This document shows positions 1-9,618 of a DNA stretch of 64,000 bases, piece by piece. The notes beneath the pieces were generated by a model. It ran no database searches. It was not told the DNA's origin and saw only the letters and a program-made list of their open reading frames with translations. The stretch is taken from assembly GCA_965116565.1 (NCBI GenBank), contig OZ220699.1, forward strand, positions 1,240,001-1,304,000, read 5' to 3'. The DNA comes from Bin87 sp965116565 (GTDB lineage Bacteria > Chloroflexota > Dehalococcoidia > Lucifugimonadales > UBA3495). The position numbers and the translations under genes are program-made. Position 1 is the stretch's first letter; the number at the start of each line of letters is the position of its first letter.

Positions 1-1317
1 AAGCCGCCGAAGTCGAGCAGCGTTCCACGGGACCTTTGGAGACTGAGACGGGCGGTACCACCGGGGCCATGAACAAAGCCGACCGGCAGCCTGCCGCAGG
101 GCTTCCCAATATCCATCACCTGGGCTCGACCCTCATGGGATTCAAGCCCCGCCACAGGGAGAATCGGCGTCGCAGATTGACGTCAAGAACGTGATGAAAA
201 TGCGGCGGCCTGAGGCGGTCCACGCCCTTGGGCATCATGGCATTCGGGCCGCAGTTGGCCTGCCGCGCAGACCACGGGCAACACCGTTGCGGCTGTAGGT
301 CCAACGGACCGGGTTTTTCCGGGCGACCACGCTGCCAGACCGCCCCCATTTCTCGGCGTCCCAATGTCCGAATCCCCGTAACCCGCGGCCCCGCGGTTCC
401 GGCGACAGTACATACACTCGGTTCGTGCTGGATTCGGAGCAACCCATGCTCGGGTCCAGCACCTCGGTTTGCGCGGGCTGAAAAAGCCGAAAAACGGTCA
501 CGGTCTTTGAATTGCTGCTCCCGGACAGCACCCTAGTTTGCGTGAAACAGGGTTTGTTGGGGTTTGTTGGGGTTTTTGGCCCGACGATAATGGTGTTGAG
601 ACTGGTGCTTGGAGCCAGCACGCTGGTTTGCGCGAGGCTTCCGGGAGGCAGACATTGGGGGGGATGAAGTAGAGAACGTGAAGATTTGAGCACGAAGGGC
701 TCCCCCAGCATTTGCACGGCGTTTTCGGCGCTCGGCGGGATGGCATCGGACGGCTCCGCGGGCGTGTTCGGGCGCAGAATGGAGCTGCGGACGGGTGCAT
801 TTGCCAAGCGCCGATGTGCTGGGCGAGGAGGACCGAGGACGGGGTTGCCGGCGTCGCAATAACGGGAGAGTATGTCCTCGCTGACGCAGTTGACTGCAGC
901 GGAGATTTGGAGCGGAGTTGGGAGGGTGAGGTACGGCGAACTGTGACGGCGAGTTCGTGCCTCGGCGAATATGCTGAAGAGGTGACGCGGCGCGCCGCAA
1001 CAGCGGCCGGCGGCCAGTTTCTGCCAGAGTGACATCTGGCCAATGGGCGGGCGGCGTGGCGGGCATATTTCGCCAGGCACAGTCGCCGACCGGAGACCCT
1101 TCAAGAGCGAGTATCTGGAGAACATGGTCGTGGGTCATCACGTCGAGCAAGCATGGCGGACTGCAGGTGCGCCGGCAGATGGTGGTTTCCACCACCGTGA
1201 GGAGAGGTCGCAAGCCTGCCTGGCGTTGACGACGGATCCGTGATACGAGCAAAAGCAAACCCGGGCGCCGGCATCGCTCGCCGGTAGCCGAGTTCACGGT
1301 CGCGCATGCTGCGGGAT
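1..1317. other. No convincing gene; repeat-bearing intergenic DNA
   Basis: Open frames exist on both strands but overlap each other, start without ribosome binding sites and translate into low-complexity Arg/Pro/Ser-rich strings typical of chance frames in GC-rich DNA. I recognise no domain. The only structure I see is a set of degenerate direct repeats and a short G/T-rich tandem repeat in the first 650 bases. Confidence 0.5.
448..640 (+). repeat. Three degenerate direct repeats (~32 nt)
   Basis: Related copies sit at about 448-480, 517-548 and 607-640. They share a core like CCAGCACSCTRGTTTGCG followed by a purine-rich end. Between copies two and three, around 551-580, an 11-nt G/T-rich unit (GGTTTGTTGGG) is tandemly repeated about twice. 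No function is evident; they could be remnants of a duplicated coding or regulatory segment. Confidence 0.45.
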
Positions 1318-1617
1318 TTAGCGAGCGGCTGGGGTCGCGGGAGGGGAAGGCGGTCCGGTTCCGGCGCCGCGTTCCTGGCGGTCTTTCGCCACGGCGTCGG
1401 CAACTACCTTGTCGATGGATTCACGCTGCGCGGCCGCTCGTTCCCTGCGGTCCTTTTCGACCGCGTCTTGGACGGCGGTTTCGAGTTCCGACTCCACCAC
1501 CGACAGGTTCTTGTCCATGGCTTGAAGGGCCTTGATGGCCTGCTTTCTGGCGCTGCCGCCATCCAGTTTCTGAAACTCATTCAGGATGTGGGTGAATGTG
1601 TCGAAGTTGTCGGCCAT
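1318..1617 (-). CDS. Small charged coiled protein (99 aa), unknown function
   Basis: Begins MADNFDTFTHILNEFQKLDG and continues as a strongly helical, charged stretch (residues 20-85, rich in Lys, Asp, Glu, Ala) with heptad-like spacing, then a Gly/Pro-rich tail. The chosen ATG lies 6 nt after a perfect GAGGAG. A longer frame reaching 1731 exists, but its extra residues have no ribosome binding site. The protein is soluble with no signal peptide or membrane segment. It lies 184 nt beyond the end of the helicase gene on the same strand and may be a separate unit. No family recognised. Confidence 0.6.
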   Translation of the reverse strand: MADNFDTFTHILNEFQKLDGGSARKQAIKALQAMDKNLSVVESELETAVQDAVEKDRRERAAAQRESIDKVVADAVAKDRQERGAGTGPPSPPATPAAR

Positions 1618-1801
1618 GATCATCTCCTCGTCGCGTGTGTCCGGCAGTTGACCGGCGACTTTGGAAAAATAGTAGCAGAGCGGGAGCAGATCACCCCGGG
1701 CGGCGGTTTTGTTCACACGCTGTTTTGACATCGTGACAACGTGATGGATCGCTCGTCGGCGATGGTGACGATGGCGGAATGGGCACCCGCCAATCGCCGC
1801 A

Positions 1802-3517
1802 TCAGCCCCGCATGCGCACTCTCAGGTTGTCCATGGGATCCATGTGGACCACCAGGTCCGGCGACCGTGTTGCTGGGCCGATTAGATGACCCTCGGAGAA
1901 CCGCTGGCGAGCCAGGGCCGCATGGTCGACGTCCGGCCAGCGGGGGAGTCCATCCCAGATGCCGTCAAAACTGCGGTGAGGATGGCCGGTGGAGGACAGC
2001 GCCAGGAGTGAACTGGGCCTGGAGAACGCCGTGTAATACACCCGCGCCCGATCCAGGGCCGCTATCCTGTCAATCGGCTCAAACGGGTCGCGTCGATGGT
2101 GGCGGGACAGGTGGGCCCCCACCGGATCATCGTGCCGCCCCGGGTGGTCCAAACCGCCCACCGCCACCACGGGCCATTCCCTGCCTTTGGCCTGGTGGAT
2201 GGTCGTGACCAACACCTGGTCTGGGGAACCGCCGGCGCCGGCGGCCGAGCCGGCGGCCACGTGGCGCACCGGCACGCCCAGGTCCTCCAGGGCGTCCAGA
2301 TACGGGCCCGCCACCCGATCTTTCACGCTGTGAAGCAGCAGCGCCGCCTGACCATAATGGCTGATCACGCCAGCGTCTTTCAGAAAGCGGAAGAGCTCTC
2401 CCAGCTGACGCCCCTCGTCATAGGGCGAGTCGCCCACAACCGAGATGACCGACGGGTAGGCCGCGTGCCGGTCCGCCGCGTGGGCCCCAATGGACTTGGC
2501 GTAGCGGAGGGAGACATCGGGACGGTCGGGATGCGACCAGTCGGCGGCGGTGGGCATCCAGCGTCCGTAGGCGTCAACTATCCCGGCATGGGAACGATAG
2601 TTGACCGTGAGACCCACGACCTGGGCGTCGGGGAAACGGACGGGAAACTGCAGCAGGTTGCGCACGCTGGCGCCGCGAAAACGGTAGATGCTCTGGTCAT
2701 CGTCGCCGACCACGGCCAGGTGGCCGTGGGCTTCCGCCAGGCGGAACAGGATCCGCTGCTGGATGCGGCTGGTATCCTGGTACTCGTCGACCATGATGTG
2801 CCGCATGGTGGCGGCGACCGTGCTGGCGACGGAGGGGTTGGCCAGCAGCACATCGGCCAGCGCCTGCAGGTGGGCGAAATCTAGGGCGCCGCATCCCCAC
2901 AACACCTGCCGGTAGCGCCAGCAACAGCGCCCCAGAGCCGCGTCGAAGGATTGCGGCGAGTTGTAGAGCTTCTTCAGGTCGATTCGCTCGTCGGCGAGCC
3001 TGTCGAAGTAGCGGCGTGCCTGGTGGATGATGTCTCGTTCGTCCCGCCAGCCCCGGTCCTCCAGGACATGTCGGTCGGGGCCGAAGATCTCGTCGAACCG
3101 GCTCCGCATCAGGCGCGTCTGTTCCTCGTCGTCCAGGAGCCGGTGCGGCGCCTTCAGACCAACGACGCCGGCATGTGCAGTCAGTATCTGATGGCACAGG
3201 CTGTGGATGGTGGAGACGCGAACCCCAGCCACGTCCGCGCCGCAGCCCAGCGCCTGGGCGGTGGTCAAGAACCGCCGCTGCAGTTCGCGGGCGGCCGGTT
3301 TGCCGAAGGTGCAGAGAACCAACTCCGACGGAACAACCAGCCCCAGGAGCAGTAGGTTCGCGGCCCGCAGCACCAGGCAGCGCGTCTTGCCCGCGCCCGG
3401 TCCGGCCAGGCCCAGCAGCGGGCCGGCGCCGTGCCCGATGAATCGCAGCTGCTGTGGGTCCAGCTCCGGATGCCGGCGCAGGATTTTGGGATGAACGCGA
3501 TGGTTGCCTGGGGTCAT
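1802..3517 (-). CDS. UvrD/PcrA-type superfamily 1 DNA helicase (short form)
   Basis: ATP-dependent 3'-5' DNA helicase of the UvrD/Rep/PcrA family. Motifs visible in order: Q motif (LDPQQ, residues 19-23), Walker A AGPGAGKT (38-45), Walker B VDEYQDTS (243-250), motif III GDDDQSIYRFRGA (271-283), NYRSH motif (306-310), motif V TTIHQAKGREWP (about 430) and motif VI near 500 (RVYYTAFSR). All ATPase residues look intact. At 571 aa it is shorter than PcrA (about 720), so parts of the 1B/2B subdomains or the C-terminus are reduced. A GAGGAG precedes the ATG by 6 nt. It follows the NERD-like gene on the same strand; helicases and NERD proteins often share DNA-repair or defence contexts, so a functional pair is possible. 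Confidence 0.88.
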   Translation of the reverse strand: MTPGNHRVHPKILRRHPELDPQQLRFIGHGAGPLLGLAGPGAGKTRCLVLRAANLLLLGLVVPSELVLCTFGKPAARELQRRFLTTAQALGCGADVAGVRVSTIHSLCHQILTAHAGVVGLKAPHRLLDDEEQTRLMRSRFDEIFGPDRHVLEDRGWRDERDIIHQARRYFDRLADERIDLKKLYNSPQSFDAALGRCCWRYRQVLWGCGALDFAHLQALADVLLANPSVASTVAATMRHIMVDEYQDTSRIQQRILFRLAEAHGHLAVVGDDDQSIYRFRGASVRNLLQFPVRFPDAQVVGLTVNYRSHAGIVDAYGRWMPTAADWSHPDRPDVSLRYAKSIGAHAADRHAAYPSVISVVGDSPYDEGRQLGELFRFLKDAGVISHYGQAALLLHSVKDRVAGPYLDALEDLGVPVRHVAAGSAAGAGGSPDQVLVTTIHQAKGREWPVVAVGGLDHPGRHDDPVGAHLSRHHRRDPFEPIDRIAALDRARVYYTAFSRPSSLLALSSTGHPHRSFDGIWDGLPRWPDVDHAALARQRFSEGHLIGPATRSPDLVVHMDPMDNLRVRMRG

Positions 3518-3540
3518 GATGGTCTCCTCGGAGTGGTGAT

Positions 3541-3617
3541 TCCCCGGACCGGGGATTGTGGCGGTTGGACGGGGCGCGGCGAAGGAAACGGCCCCGACTG
3601 AGATGTGAGCGTCGGGG
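3541..3617 (-). promoter_or_regulatory. Two hairpins in the gap between NERD-like and helicase genes
   Basis: TCCCCGG-A-CCGGGGA (3541-3555) is a perfect 7-bp-arm palindrome. CCCCGAC and GTCGGGG (3592-3598 and 3611-3617) form a second stem. Neither is followed by a T tract on the minus strand. They sit just upstream of the helicase ribosome binding site and could limit read-through or stabilise a processed mRNA end. Confidence 0.4.
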
Positions 3618-3651
3618 TCGTGAACCGCGGTAACGCAATGGCGGCAGCGCC

Positions 3652-4410
3652 CTATTCCGGCGTGTACGGAAATTCCACGTGCAGATGCTCCACGTGGGGT
3701 ATGTGGAACGTGGCGTGTCCGATCACCAGCCCCTGCTGCGCTTTCCGAGCGACGTCCGCCGCCAGTCCCTGATCGGGAACTGCACGCCCGTCCCCAGGAC
3801 GGTCATTGTCAGGTCCATCATCGTCAGGCCGGTCCGGACCTTTCCACATCAACGCGAACACCTGCTCTTGTTCGTTCCGCGAGTGCGCCGGAGTCGGCGG
3901 GCGGCGGAAGCCGACCATCTCGGCAATGCGTTCCAGGTCTTGCTCCAGATGATCCAGTCCCCAAATTATGCCGACGTCGTCCGTGTTGCATGCCAAGCGC
4001 TCCATGTCCTGGTCGCGCTCCATGTCCGGAAAGATCAGTACTCCTCCCACAAAGCCGTAGAAAGAGACCGCCCTGCTGATGGCATCGTGCATCTCCAGGC
4101 GGCCGTCCACGGTCTCCAGCACGGGAGACGGCTTGGGCTCCCACTCCCCTTCGTAGGTGCGCAGGTACCAGTTGCCCTTATCGTCCCGCCGGTACACGCC
4201 CCCCTTGACCTCGATGGCAAAGCGGCCCAGACCATCCAGCCAGACCGCGTAGTCGACCTGCTGACCCTTCGGGCGCAAACGCATTTCATAAATGCCGTAC
4301 CCGCTCCGGCGAATTGCGGCCAACGCGTCAAAAACCGCAGCCTCCGCCCGCCGCTTCGGGTCGCTCCGACGCTCGTCGGGAAACTTCTCCGGTGTGAATT
4401 GGATTGCCAT
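3652..4410 (-). CDS. NERD-like nuclease-related domain protein (252 aa)
   Basis: N-terminal half (residues 15-120) resembles the nuclease-related NERD domain: a variable helix (RAEAAVFDALAAIRRSGYGIY), a strand with acidic residues (QQVDYAVWL), then FAIEVKGGVYRRDDKGNWYL, in which the E-V-K tripeptide corresponds to the ExK of PD-(D/E)XK-like folds. The later part (EQDLERIAEMVGFRRPP) is helical, followed by an Asp/Gly/Pro-rich linker and a short C-terminal segment. The start was chosen because a strong GAAAGGAG lies 8 nt upstream; a longer frame to 4566 lacks one. It is predicted to be soluble. The assignment rests on motif order, not on a database match. Confidence 0.7.
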   Translation of the reverse strand: MAIQFTPEKFPDERRSDPKRRAEAAVFDALAAIRRSGYGIYEMRLRPKGQQVDYAVWLDGLGRFAIEVKGGVYRRDDKGNWYLRTYEGEWEPKPSPVLETVDGRLEMHDAISRAVSFYGFVGGVLIFPDMERDQDMERLACNTDDVGIIWGLDHLEQDLERIAEMVGFRRPPTPAHSRNEQEQVFALMWKGPDRPDDDGPDNDRPGDGRAVPDQGLAADVARKAQQGLVIGHATFHIPHVEHLHVEFPYTPE

Positions 4411-4449
4411 GATAAAACTCCTTTCTTCGTGTCTGTGTGAATTGGAAAA

Positions 4450-4475
4450 GGGGCCGTTCCTCATGGAACGGCCCC
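4450..4475 (-). terminator. Perfect hairpin with T tract on minus strand
   Basis: Eleven-bp arms (GGGGCCGTTCC / GGAACGGCCCC) with a four-base loop; on the minus strand the stem is followed by TTTTCC. It lies about 40 nt upstream of the NERD-like ATG, so it either ends a minus-strand transcript from the right or acts as a leader attenuator. Confidence 0.6.
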
Positions 4476-4611
4476 CTTGATGATGCTGGGATACGAGTGT
4501 GGCGCCGCTGATCGCCCTAACCGCATGACGATGGCCGCAAGCGCGAAGGCAGGACCACGGGCCCAAGCGGTGGCGGCACGGGCATGCGGCGCCGTAAGAG
4601 CGTCAGCGTTC

Positions 4612-5567
4612 CCGACCAAAAGCTGGCGCTGCACCTCCTCGAGCATGGCCTACAGGCCCACTACCATTGATCATGCGTCGGCAACGACACCAAACACATC
4701 CGCGGCCGCCGACCAGCATCTGAAGCTTGCCAGGACCGGCCCTACATCGAAAGCAACCCGCCGTTCGGATACGCCGGCATGATCTTCTACCTCGACGATC
4801 CTGACCTCTGGGAAAACTAAGCCGACCACCCCTGCCCAACTTGCAGGTCCGCAAGGACACCCAACCCACGACCTACCACGTGGCCTGCACCCTCGAAACC
4901 CCGTGGCCCGTCACGACGCTGCGAACCCGAAAACCGCTGCGGTTGTTTCGCCACGTCCACGACGGCCTGGCCGTGCGCGTCGGCGCCGGCCGCCGCTACA
5001 GCCGCCTCATGACCAAGAACGCGCTCAACTCGCCGGAGGGCTGCAGTACCCAGTGACTTCGGGCAGCACCCTACACCCTGCAGGAACCTCCGCGACTGGC
5101 TGCCCACGGTGATCCCGAACCCCATACAGCCCACCGGCGTGGGCCGCAACGAGGACCTCTCCCGCTTCTGCGTCAAACTGGCCCACCAGCCCAGGCGGGC
5201 CCGGACCATCGTCCGCCAGAGATACGGCGGCAATTGGCTTGAACACGTCCGCCTCCTGAACATATAGCAGTTCGCCGAGAACCCGCTCCCCGACTCCGAG
5301 TGCCGCTCCATCGCGAAGAACTGCGCCAACTACAGCCTGCAGCAGTTCAGCGAAGGCATCTTCAGCGACATCCAGACCGCCCGCACCACGAAACGCTGGC
5401 ACCCAGGCCAGCCCGACTACGACTACCAAAGCAGAGACGAGACGGCAGACATGCTGATCAAACTCGACCACACGGTGCCGGAAATCACCAAGATATTCGA
5501 GTTTTCGGACCGCTCGATCCAGCGCGACTTGGCCAAACTCCGAAAGGCCCGCAACAAATCCTCGTGA
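4612..5567 (+). pseudogene. Decayed plasmid-type replication initiator (replicase plus PriCT-like domain)
   Basis: Reading across frames gives an ordered set of segments of a Rep protein: LALHLLEHGLQAHYH; RPYIESNPPFGYAGMIFYLD; YHVACTLETPWPV then KPLRLFRHVHDGLAVRVGAG and YSRLMTKN; YTLQEL/RDWLP; TGVGRNEDLSRF; NPLPDSECRSIAKNCANYS, resembling a primase C-terminal (PriCT-1) motif; and a C-terminal helix-turn-helix-like part ending LAKLRKARNKSS. Order and spacing match replicase-type initiators of plasmids and integrative elements. Breaks: TGA at 4668, TAA at 4818, a frameshift near 4820-4840, TGA at 5054, one extra base near 5087 and TAG at 5265. It cannot be expressed as one protein. It marks an old integrated replicon. 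Confidence 0.75.
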
Positions 5568-5740
5568 TCGGTGCCCGCAACACCCGACACCACGAGAGGG
5601 GTGACATCCCATAACAGGGTTAATCTGGCCCGGCGGGACCAAAATGGCCTGAGGCCGGCCAAAAAAGAATTTTCCGCGGATTTTCGCGAATTCGAGGCCG
5701 AAATGCCGGAGAAAACCGGCAGATCGCCGGAAGCAGTGGC

Positions 5741-6138
5741 CAGCGGCGGAAAATCGCCCACAGAGCCGCGGAGAGAGTCTCCGGAGTCCGGAAGGCAAAT
5801 ACTGCCCCAAAAGCGCCAGAGGGCCGCAGAGAGGCTCCAGCGCAAGAATTCGGGCATCTGCCGACCGATGGCGAAACGTCACGGGCGGCCCGCGCCGACA
5901 GCGGCGCCGTATCGCCACAGGGAGTCTCCGCCGAGCGAACCGGCGAAAATCGCGCACTGAGGGCCGGAGACGGCCTCGACCGCCCCGAAGGGAAAATACT
6001 GCCTCCAAGGCACGAAAGGACTCCGGAGTGGTCCCAGCGCAAAAACTCGGCCACCTGTCGGCCATCGGCCGACAGGTGGCGGGTGCCGCCGAAATCCCAC
6101 ACCTGGGAACCCAGAGCAGCCCCGGCGGCCAGGACGGG
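5741..6138 (+). repeat. Two diverged ~197-nt direct repeats
   Basis: Two units beginning about 5741 and 5938 share blocks in the same order. The first block is CGGCGGAAAATCGC / CCGGCGAAAATCGC. The second is GGCAAATACTGCC / GGGAAAATACTGCC, and the third is CCAGCGCAAGAATTCGG / CCAGCGCAAAAACTCGG. They follow the decayed replication initiator directly, so they may be remnants of an origin region, or duplicated coding sequence. Confidence 0.5.
6051..6079. promoter_or_regulatory. Perfect 13-bp-arm hairpin
   Basis: CCACCTGTCGGCC and its exact complement are separated by three bases (ATC). There is no T tract on either side, so it is not a classical terminator. Its place in the second ~197-nt repeat, downstream of the decayed Rep gene, suggests a single-strand initiation or primer-type structure; this is inference. 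Confidence 0.55.
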
Positions 6139-6924
6139 GGGATGATCCACTCGAGACCCAGCCCACGTCGGAGCCTCTCAGCCCGACCGACTGCGACGCC
6201 GTCATCCGCGCCCCGGGCGACCAAGGCCTCCCCGCCGCATGCGTGCTCCACGTCGGCCAAGAGGCCACCGCCGTCCTCCAGCAGGCGCGATTCGAAGCAC
6301 GTCAGGCGTAGCGCATCGCGGCCTTCGCTGACTGGAGGATCGCCCTCGCGTGCCGCACCATCCCAGGGACGCTGACCGACTTCCAGTCCGTCTCCCACTG
6401 AGAGGACCAGCATCCCGCACAGCTGCACGAACTCGGCACCGACGCGCCTCCAGTCATCCACCTGACGGGCAACACGGCGATGCTCGAAGCCGAGAAGCAG
6501 CGCATCCAGCCCGTGCTCACCGAGTGGCCGATGTCGCCTCGAGCCCAGTCGATCATCACCCACACCGCGGCCGAGGTCAAGCTGACGCTGGTGGCGTCGA
6601 CCGTCCGCCAGGCAGGACGCCGGCTGCTGGCCGAAATCCTCGAACTGGGCGGAACCGCAGTGGCCGTCGCCGACGGATCCCCCTGCAGGAAGCCGTCAAG
6701 GATCAGGAACTCAACACCTACCTCGTGGCGGCAACCTGTTGATGGTCAGCAGCCACGGTCTCGACGTGCGGGTACGGACCGCCCAGCATCAATGCGAACA
6801 AATGGCGCTCCCCCAAGGCGGCGACCACGCCGACCCGCGCACCAGCCGCCAGCCCCGAGCCACCATCCGGCACGCCAAGGATGCCGAAACCGGAACTACC
6901 CTCTTCGAAAGCCTGTCAACTTGA
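6139..6924 (+). pseudogene. Decayed coding sequence, unidentified
   Basis: From about 6455 a readable stretch runs IHLTGNTAMLEAEKQR through ITHTAAEVKLTLVASTVRQ and RRLLAEILELGGTAVAVADGS. It continues in another frame after one shift near 6680 as LQEAVKDQELNTYLVAAT and then TLMVSSHGLDVRVRTAQ. The residue composition looks like a real helical protein, but no frame is open throughout and there is no start site. Probably another broken gene of the element represented by the replication initiator. Family unknown. Confidence 0.35.
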
Positions 6925-6930
6925 ACTGGC

Positions 6931-9618
6931 TTAGGCCGAGGGGAGCGACTCGGGATCGACTTCGGCGAGCTGCAATTGGTGTGCGCCGAGACCCTCGAAC
7001 AGTTGCTCGCGGCAGGTGAAAACCAGGATCTGCACCCGCTGTGCGGCGTGCGAGAGGATGTCGAACATCAGCCGCATCCGCTGGTCGTCGGAAAACACGA
7101 GCGCATCGTCCAGGACCACGGCGGCGGGCGCTCCCTGGTCAATCAGCATTTCGGCGAAGGCCAGTCGAACAAGGACGGCGATCTGCTCCTGAGTACCCAT
7201 GCTCAGGTGGTCGAAGCTTTCCTCGTATCCTGCGTGGCGGGACATGCCCGTGATGTACATGTCGTCGCCGATGCTGATTTCAGCGTCGGGGAAGAGCATC
7301 TGGAGGTACGGATGGATGCGATTGACAACCGGGGCTACGTAGCGTTCTTTGGCATCGCTCTCGGCTGTTCGAAGCGTTTCGGCCAAGAGGTCAAGGACCT
7401 CGACTTCGCGTACAAAACGGTCGCGTCGCAGTGTCGCCTGTTCAAGTTCATGCTGCGTGTGTTCGATGGCCTCGTCGATGCCGGCGCCGTCGTGGGCTTC
7501 AATGCGCTCGCTCAGGCGGACACTCTCGATTCGTAGATTAACGCGGTCGCTTTCGCGTTTTTGAATCGCCGTCTGGAGTCGCGAGACGCGGGCTTCCAGC
7601 TGCGTTCTGGCACTGGCCGGTCGTTCCGCCTCCAGCGAGGAGACGGTCTCTTTCTGTTCCGTCACGGCCTGCGCTGTTGTTTCGTGCGCTTCTGCGAGTT
7701 GCTGATCGGGCACGCCTTCGGCGTCGTTCCGGAGCTGTTCCTCTCGCCTTTCAACCACCTCAGTTTGACTATCCACGGCGTTCCGCAGTGTGCGTACTTC
7801 CACCTCGAGGTCGGTGACGGATCGCGCCCTCTCATCCACAGCCTCGCGAGCGACCCTTTCCTCGTCTCTTGCCTTTTGGAGTTCTGCCTGAGCGGATTCC
7901 AGGGCGGCTTCGGCTTGCTCCTTTTCCGATGTATCCTCGTCCGCTGGCATGCCCTCCAGTGTTCGGCGCAGCTCGTCGATTCGGGGTTGAAGTGTCGCTG
8001 CGCCGTCGTCCGGCGCGATTCGTTCCAGTTCCTGTTGGGCCGCGTCGGCGATGACTTCGAGATCACGCCGTTGGTCGCGCAGGATCTGTGCTTCGGCAAG
8101 CGTTTCCGCTTCGACTTCGCCGAGTGCAGCCTCCAGCTCTGCTTTGGCTTCTCGTTCCGCCCGCAAGAGCTGGTCACGGTCGGCGACCGCCGGCTCGATG
8201 AGAATCTTCCCCCGCTCAGGGATGGTGACGGTGACCGGCTCCACTGCCTCGATGCTCGCGGGCGGGTCCGTCAACGGAACGCCGTCGGCCTCAATGCCGG
8301 CAAGACGGTCGCTCGGAATGTCAAAGGTGACGCGCGTTGCCGCCACGCTGAGCCGCGCATTTGCCTGTTCGGCCTCGTCCGTGGCTTGGCGGATCCGCAG
8401 TAGCGATTCGTCCGTGACCTTGATCTGCTCGGCTTGCCGCCGGGCATCAGTGAGTCGTTCCTGCGCATCTTCGACAGCACTCTGCTGGCGGAGCAGGTCG
8501 TTCAACTCCGCAGAGCGAGTGATGCGATCCAGGGTACGGCGCCATCTTGCCTCTGACTGTGTCGCTGCTTCAACGGCAGCTTCTGCGTCCGTCGCAGCCT
8601 GCCGGAGTTCGTCAAGTGCGGCCGACGATTCTTGCTGACGTTGTTGGCGTGCCCCCAGCCGCTCGGTGTCCTGCTTCAGTTTTTCCTGATCCGCCTTGAG
8701 CTCTGCTCTCCGGGATGCGCGCTCGGTTTGGGCGCGTTCCGCTTGCTCCAACTGTCTCTGCCGGTTCTGGAGTTCGCTGTGAGCGGCTTCGAGTTGCAGG
8801 TCGTGGCGCATCACCTCGTCAAGCTGCTCCCGAGCCTCCGTAAGGTCTTTCTGATCGATGCGATCCTGATTGCCGTCCTCCAGCCGTGCAAGCCGTTCCG
8901 TCGTCGCGGCCAGCTGCTCGAGCGTCTCCGACATCTCCGACTTCTGCTGCCGTTGATCGCTGAGACGTTGTTCGAGCTCGCTGACGTTGTCAAGCGCGTC
9001 CTTGTATGCGCCGCGCGGCTGACGCCGGGCCGGAGTCACCAGTGCTTCCTGCTGCTGTTGTATGACCTGAGGCAGCTCTCTGCCACGGCGGCCTCCGAGG
9101 ACGTTCCCCACCTCGGACTCCAGCCCCGCGCTGAGACTTGCCAGTGCTGAAGCGGGCAGGGCCGGCCTGCCGAATGACTGTCCCTGCAGCACCCACAGGA
9201 CGCCCCACATGCCGAGCGTTTCCGAAGTCGCGCCCCGATTGCCTGCCTCAGCGAAACCCAGAAGGTTGCGCAACTCGTTCTCGGCAGCGTCCGATTCAAG
9301 GACCGTTCCATCAGGACACTGCAGCCGCGCAAAGGCGCTCCTGACAAAGCGCTTGGTCAGCGTGTACTCAGCACCGTCGACTTCAAAGACCAGTTCGACG
9401 ACCGGCGCCGCGCCGCTTCGGTCATTTTGAAGTGCCACGATTGGCTGTGCCCTAGAGCCGTGGCGCTCGAACAGCACCGCTCGCACCGCATCCAACAGGG
9501 TCGATTTACCGAGTTCGTTCGGCCCAACGACCAGATTGAGGCCATCGCTGAGCTCGCCCAACTGCGTCGGCGCGGTGAAGCGCTTGAGCTGGTTGACCGA
9601 GAGCCTGCGCAGCTTCAT
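6931..9618 (-). CDS. SbcC/YhaN-like ATPase with long coiled coil
   Basis: SMC/Rad50-type ABC ATPase that should pair with the adjacent phosphoesterase to process DNA ends. Walker A GPNELGKST is at residues 32-40. A coiled-coil region rich in Glu/Gln/Arg/Ala spans roughly 180-740. The ABC signature LSMGTQEQIAVLVRL and Walker B VVLDDALVFSDD lie near the C-terminus, followed by VQILVFTCRE. In the middle a short beta-rich stretch (EPVTVTIPERGKILIEP) interrupts the coil. No CxxC zinc-hook is visible at the apex, unlike Rad50/SbcC, so YhaN is the closer comparison. The start overlaps the stop of the sbcD-like gene by 4 nt, indicating translational coupling. At 895 aa the gene looks complete. Confidence 0.88.
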   Translation of the reverse strand: MKLRRLSVNQLKRFTAPTQLGELSDGLNLVVGPNELGKSTLLDAVRAVLFERHGSRAQPIVALQNDRSGAAPVVELVFEVDGAEYTLTKRFVRSAFARLQCPDGTVLESDAAENELRNLLGFAEAGNRGATSETLGMWGVLWVLQGQSFGRPALPASALASLSAGLESEVGNVLGGRRGRELPQVIQQQQEALVTPARRQPRGAYKDALDNVSELEQRLSDQRQQKSEMSETLEQLAATTERLARLEDGNQDRIDQKDLTEAREQLDEVMRHDLQLEAAHSELQNRQRQLEQAERAQTERASRRAELKADQEKLKQDTERLGARQQRQQESSAALDELRQAATDAEAAVEAATQSEARWRRTLDRITRSAELNDLLRQQSAVEDAQERLTDARRQAEQIKVTDESLLRIRQATDEAEQANARLSVAATRVTFDIPSDRLAGIEADGVPLTDPPASIEAVEPVTVTIPERGKILIEPAVADRDQLLRAEREAKAELEAALGEVEAETLAEAQILRDQRRDLEVIADAAQQELERIAPDDGAATLQPRIDELRRTLEGMPADEDTSEKEQAEAALESAQAELQKARDEERVAREAVDERARSVTDLEVEVRTLRNAVDSQTEVVERREEQLRNDAEGVPDQQLAEAHETTAQAVTEQKETVSSLEAERPASARTQLEARVSRLQTAIQKRESDRVNLRIESVRLSERIEAHDGAGIDEAIEHTQHELEQATLRRDRFVREVEVLDLLAETLRTAESDAKERYVAPVVNRIHPYLQMLFPDAEISIGDDMYITGMSRHAGYEESFDHLSMGTQEQIAVLVRLAFAEMLIDQGAPAAVVLDDALVFSDDQRMRLMFDILSHAAQRVQILVFTCREQLFEGLGAHQLQLAEVDPESLPSA

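Noticed and set aside
448..640. CRISPR array
   Set aside because: Only three degenerate copies with unequal spacing (69 and 90 nt); no exact repeats, leader or cas genes anywhere in the window.
235..1297. Long overlapping minus-strand open frames (up to 296 codons)
   Set aside because: They overlap one another in different frames, lack ribosome binding sites and have Arg/Pro/Ser-rich chance composition; none resembles a protein.
5025..6563. 512-codon minus-strand open frame
   Set aside because: It is the antisense of the decayed replication initiator and the repeats; composition is low-complexity and it has no start signal.
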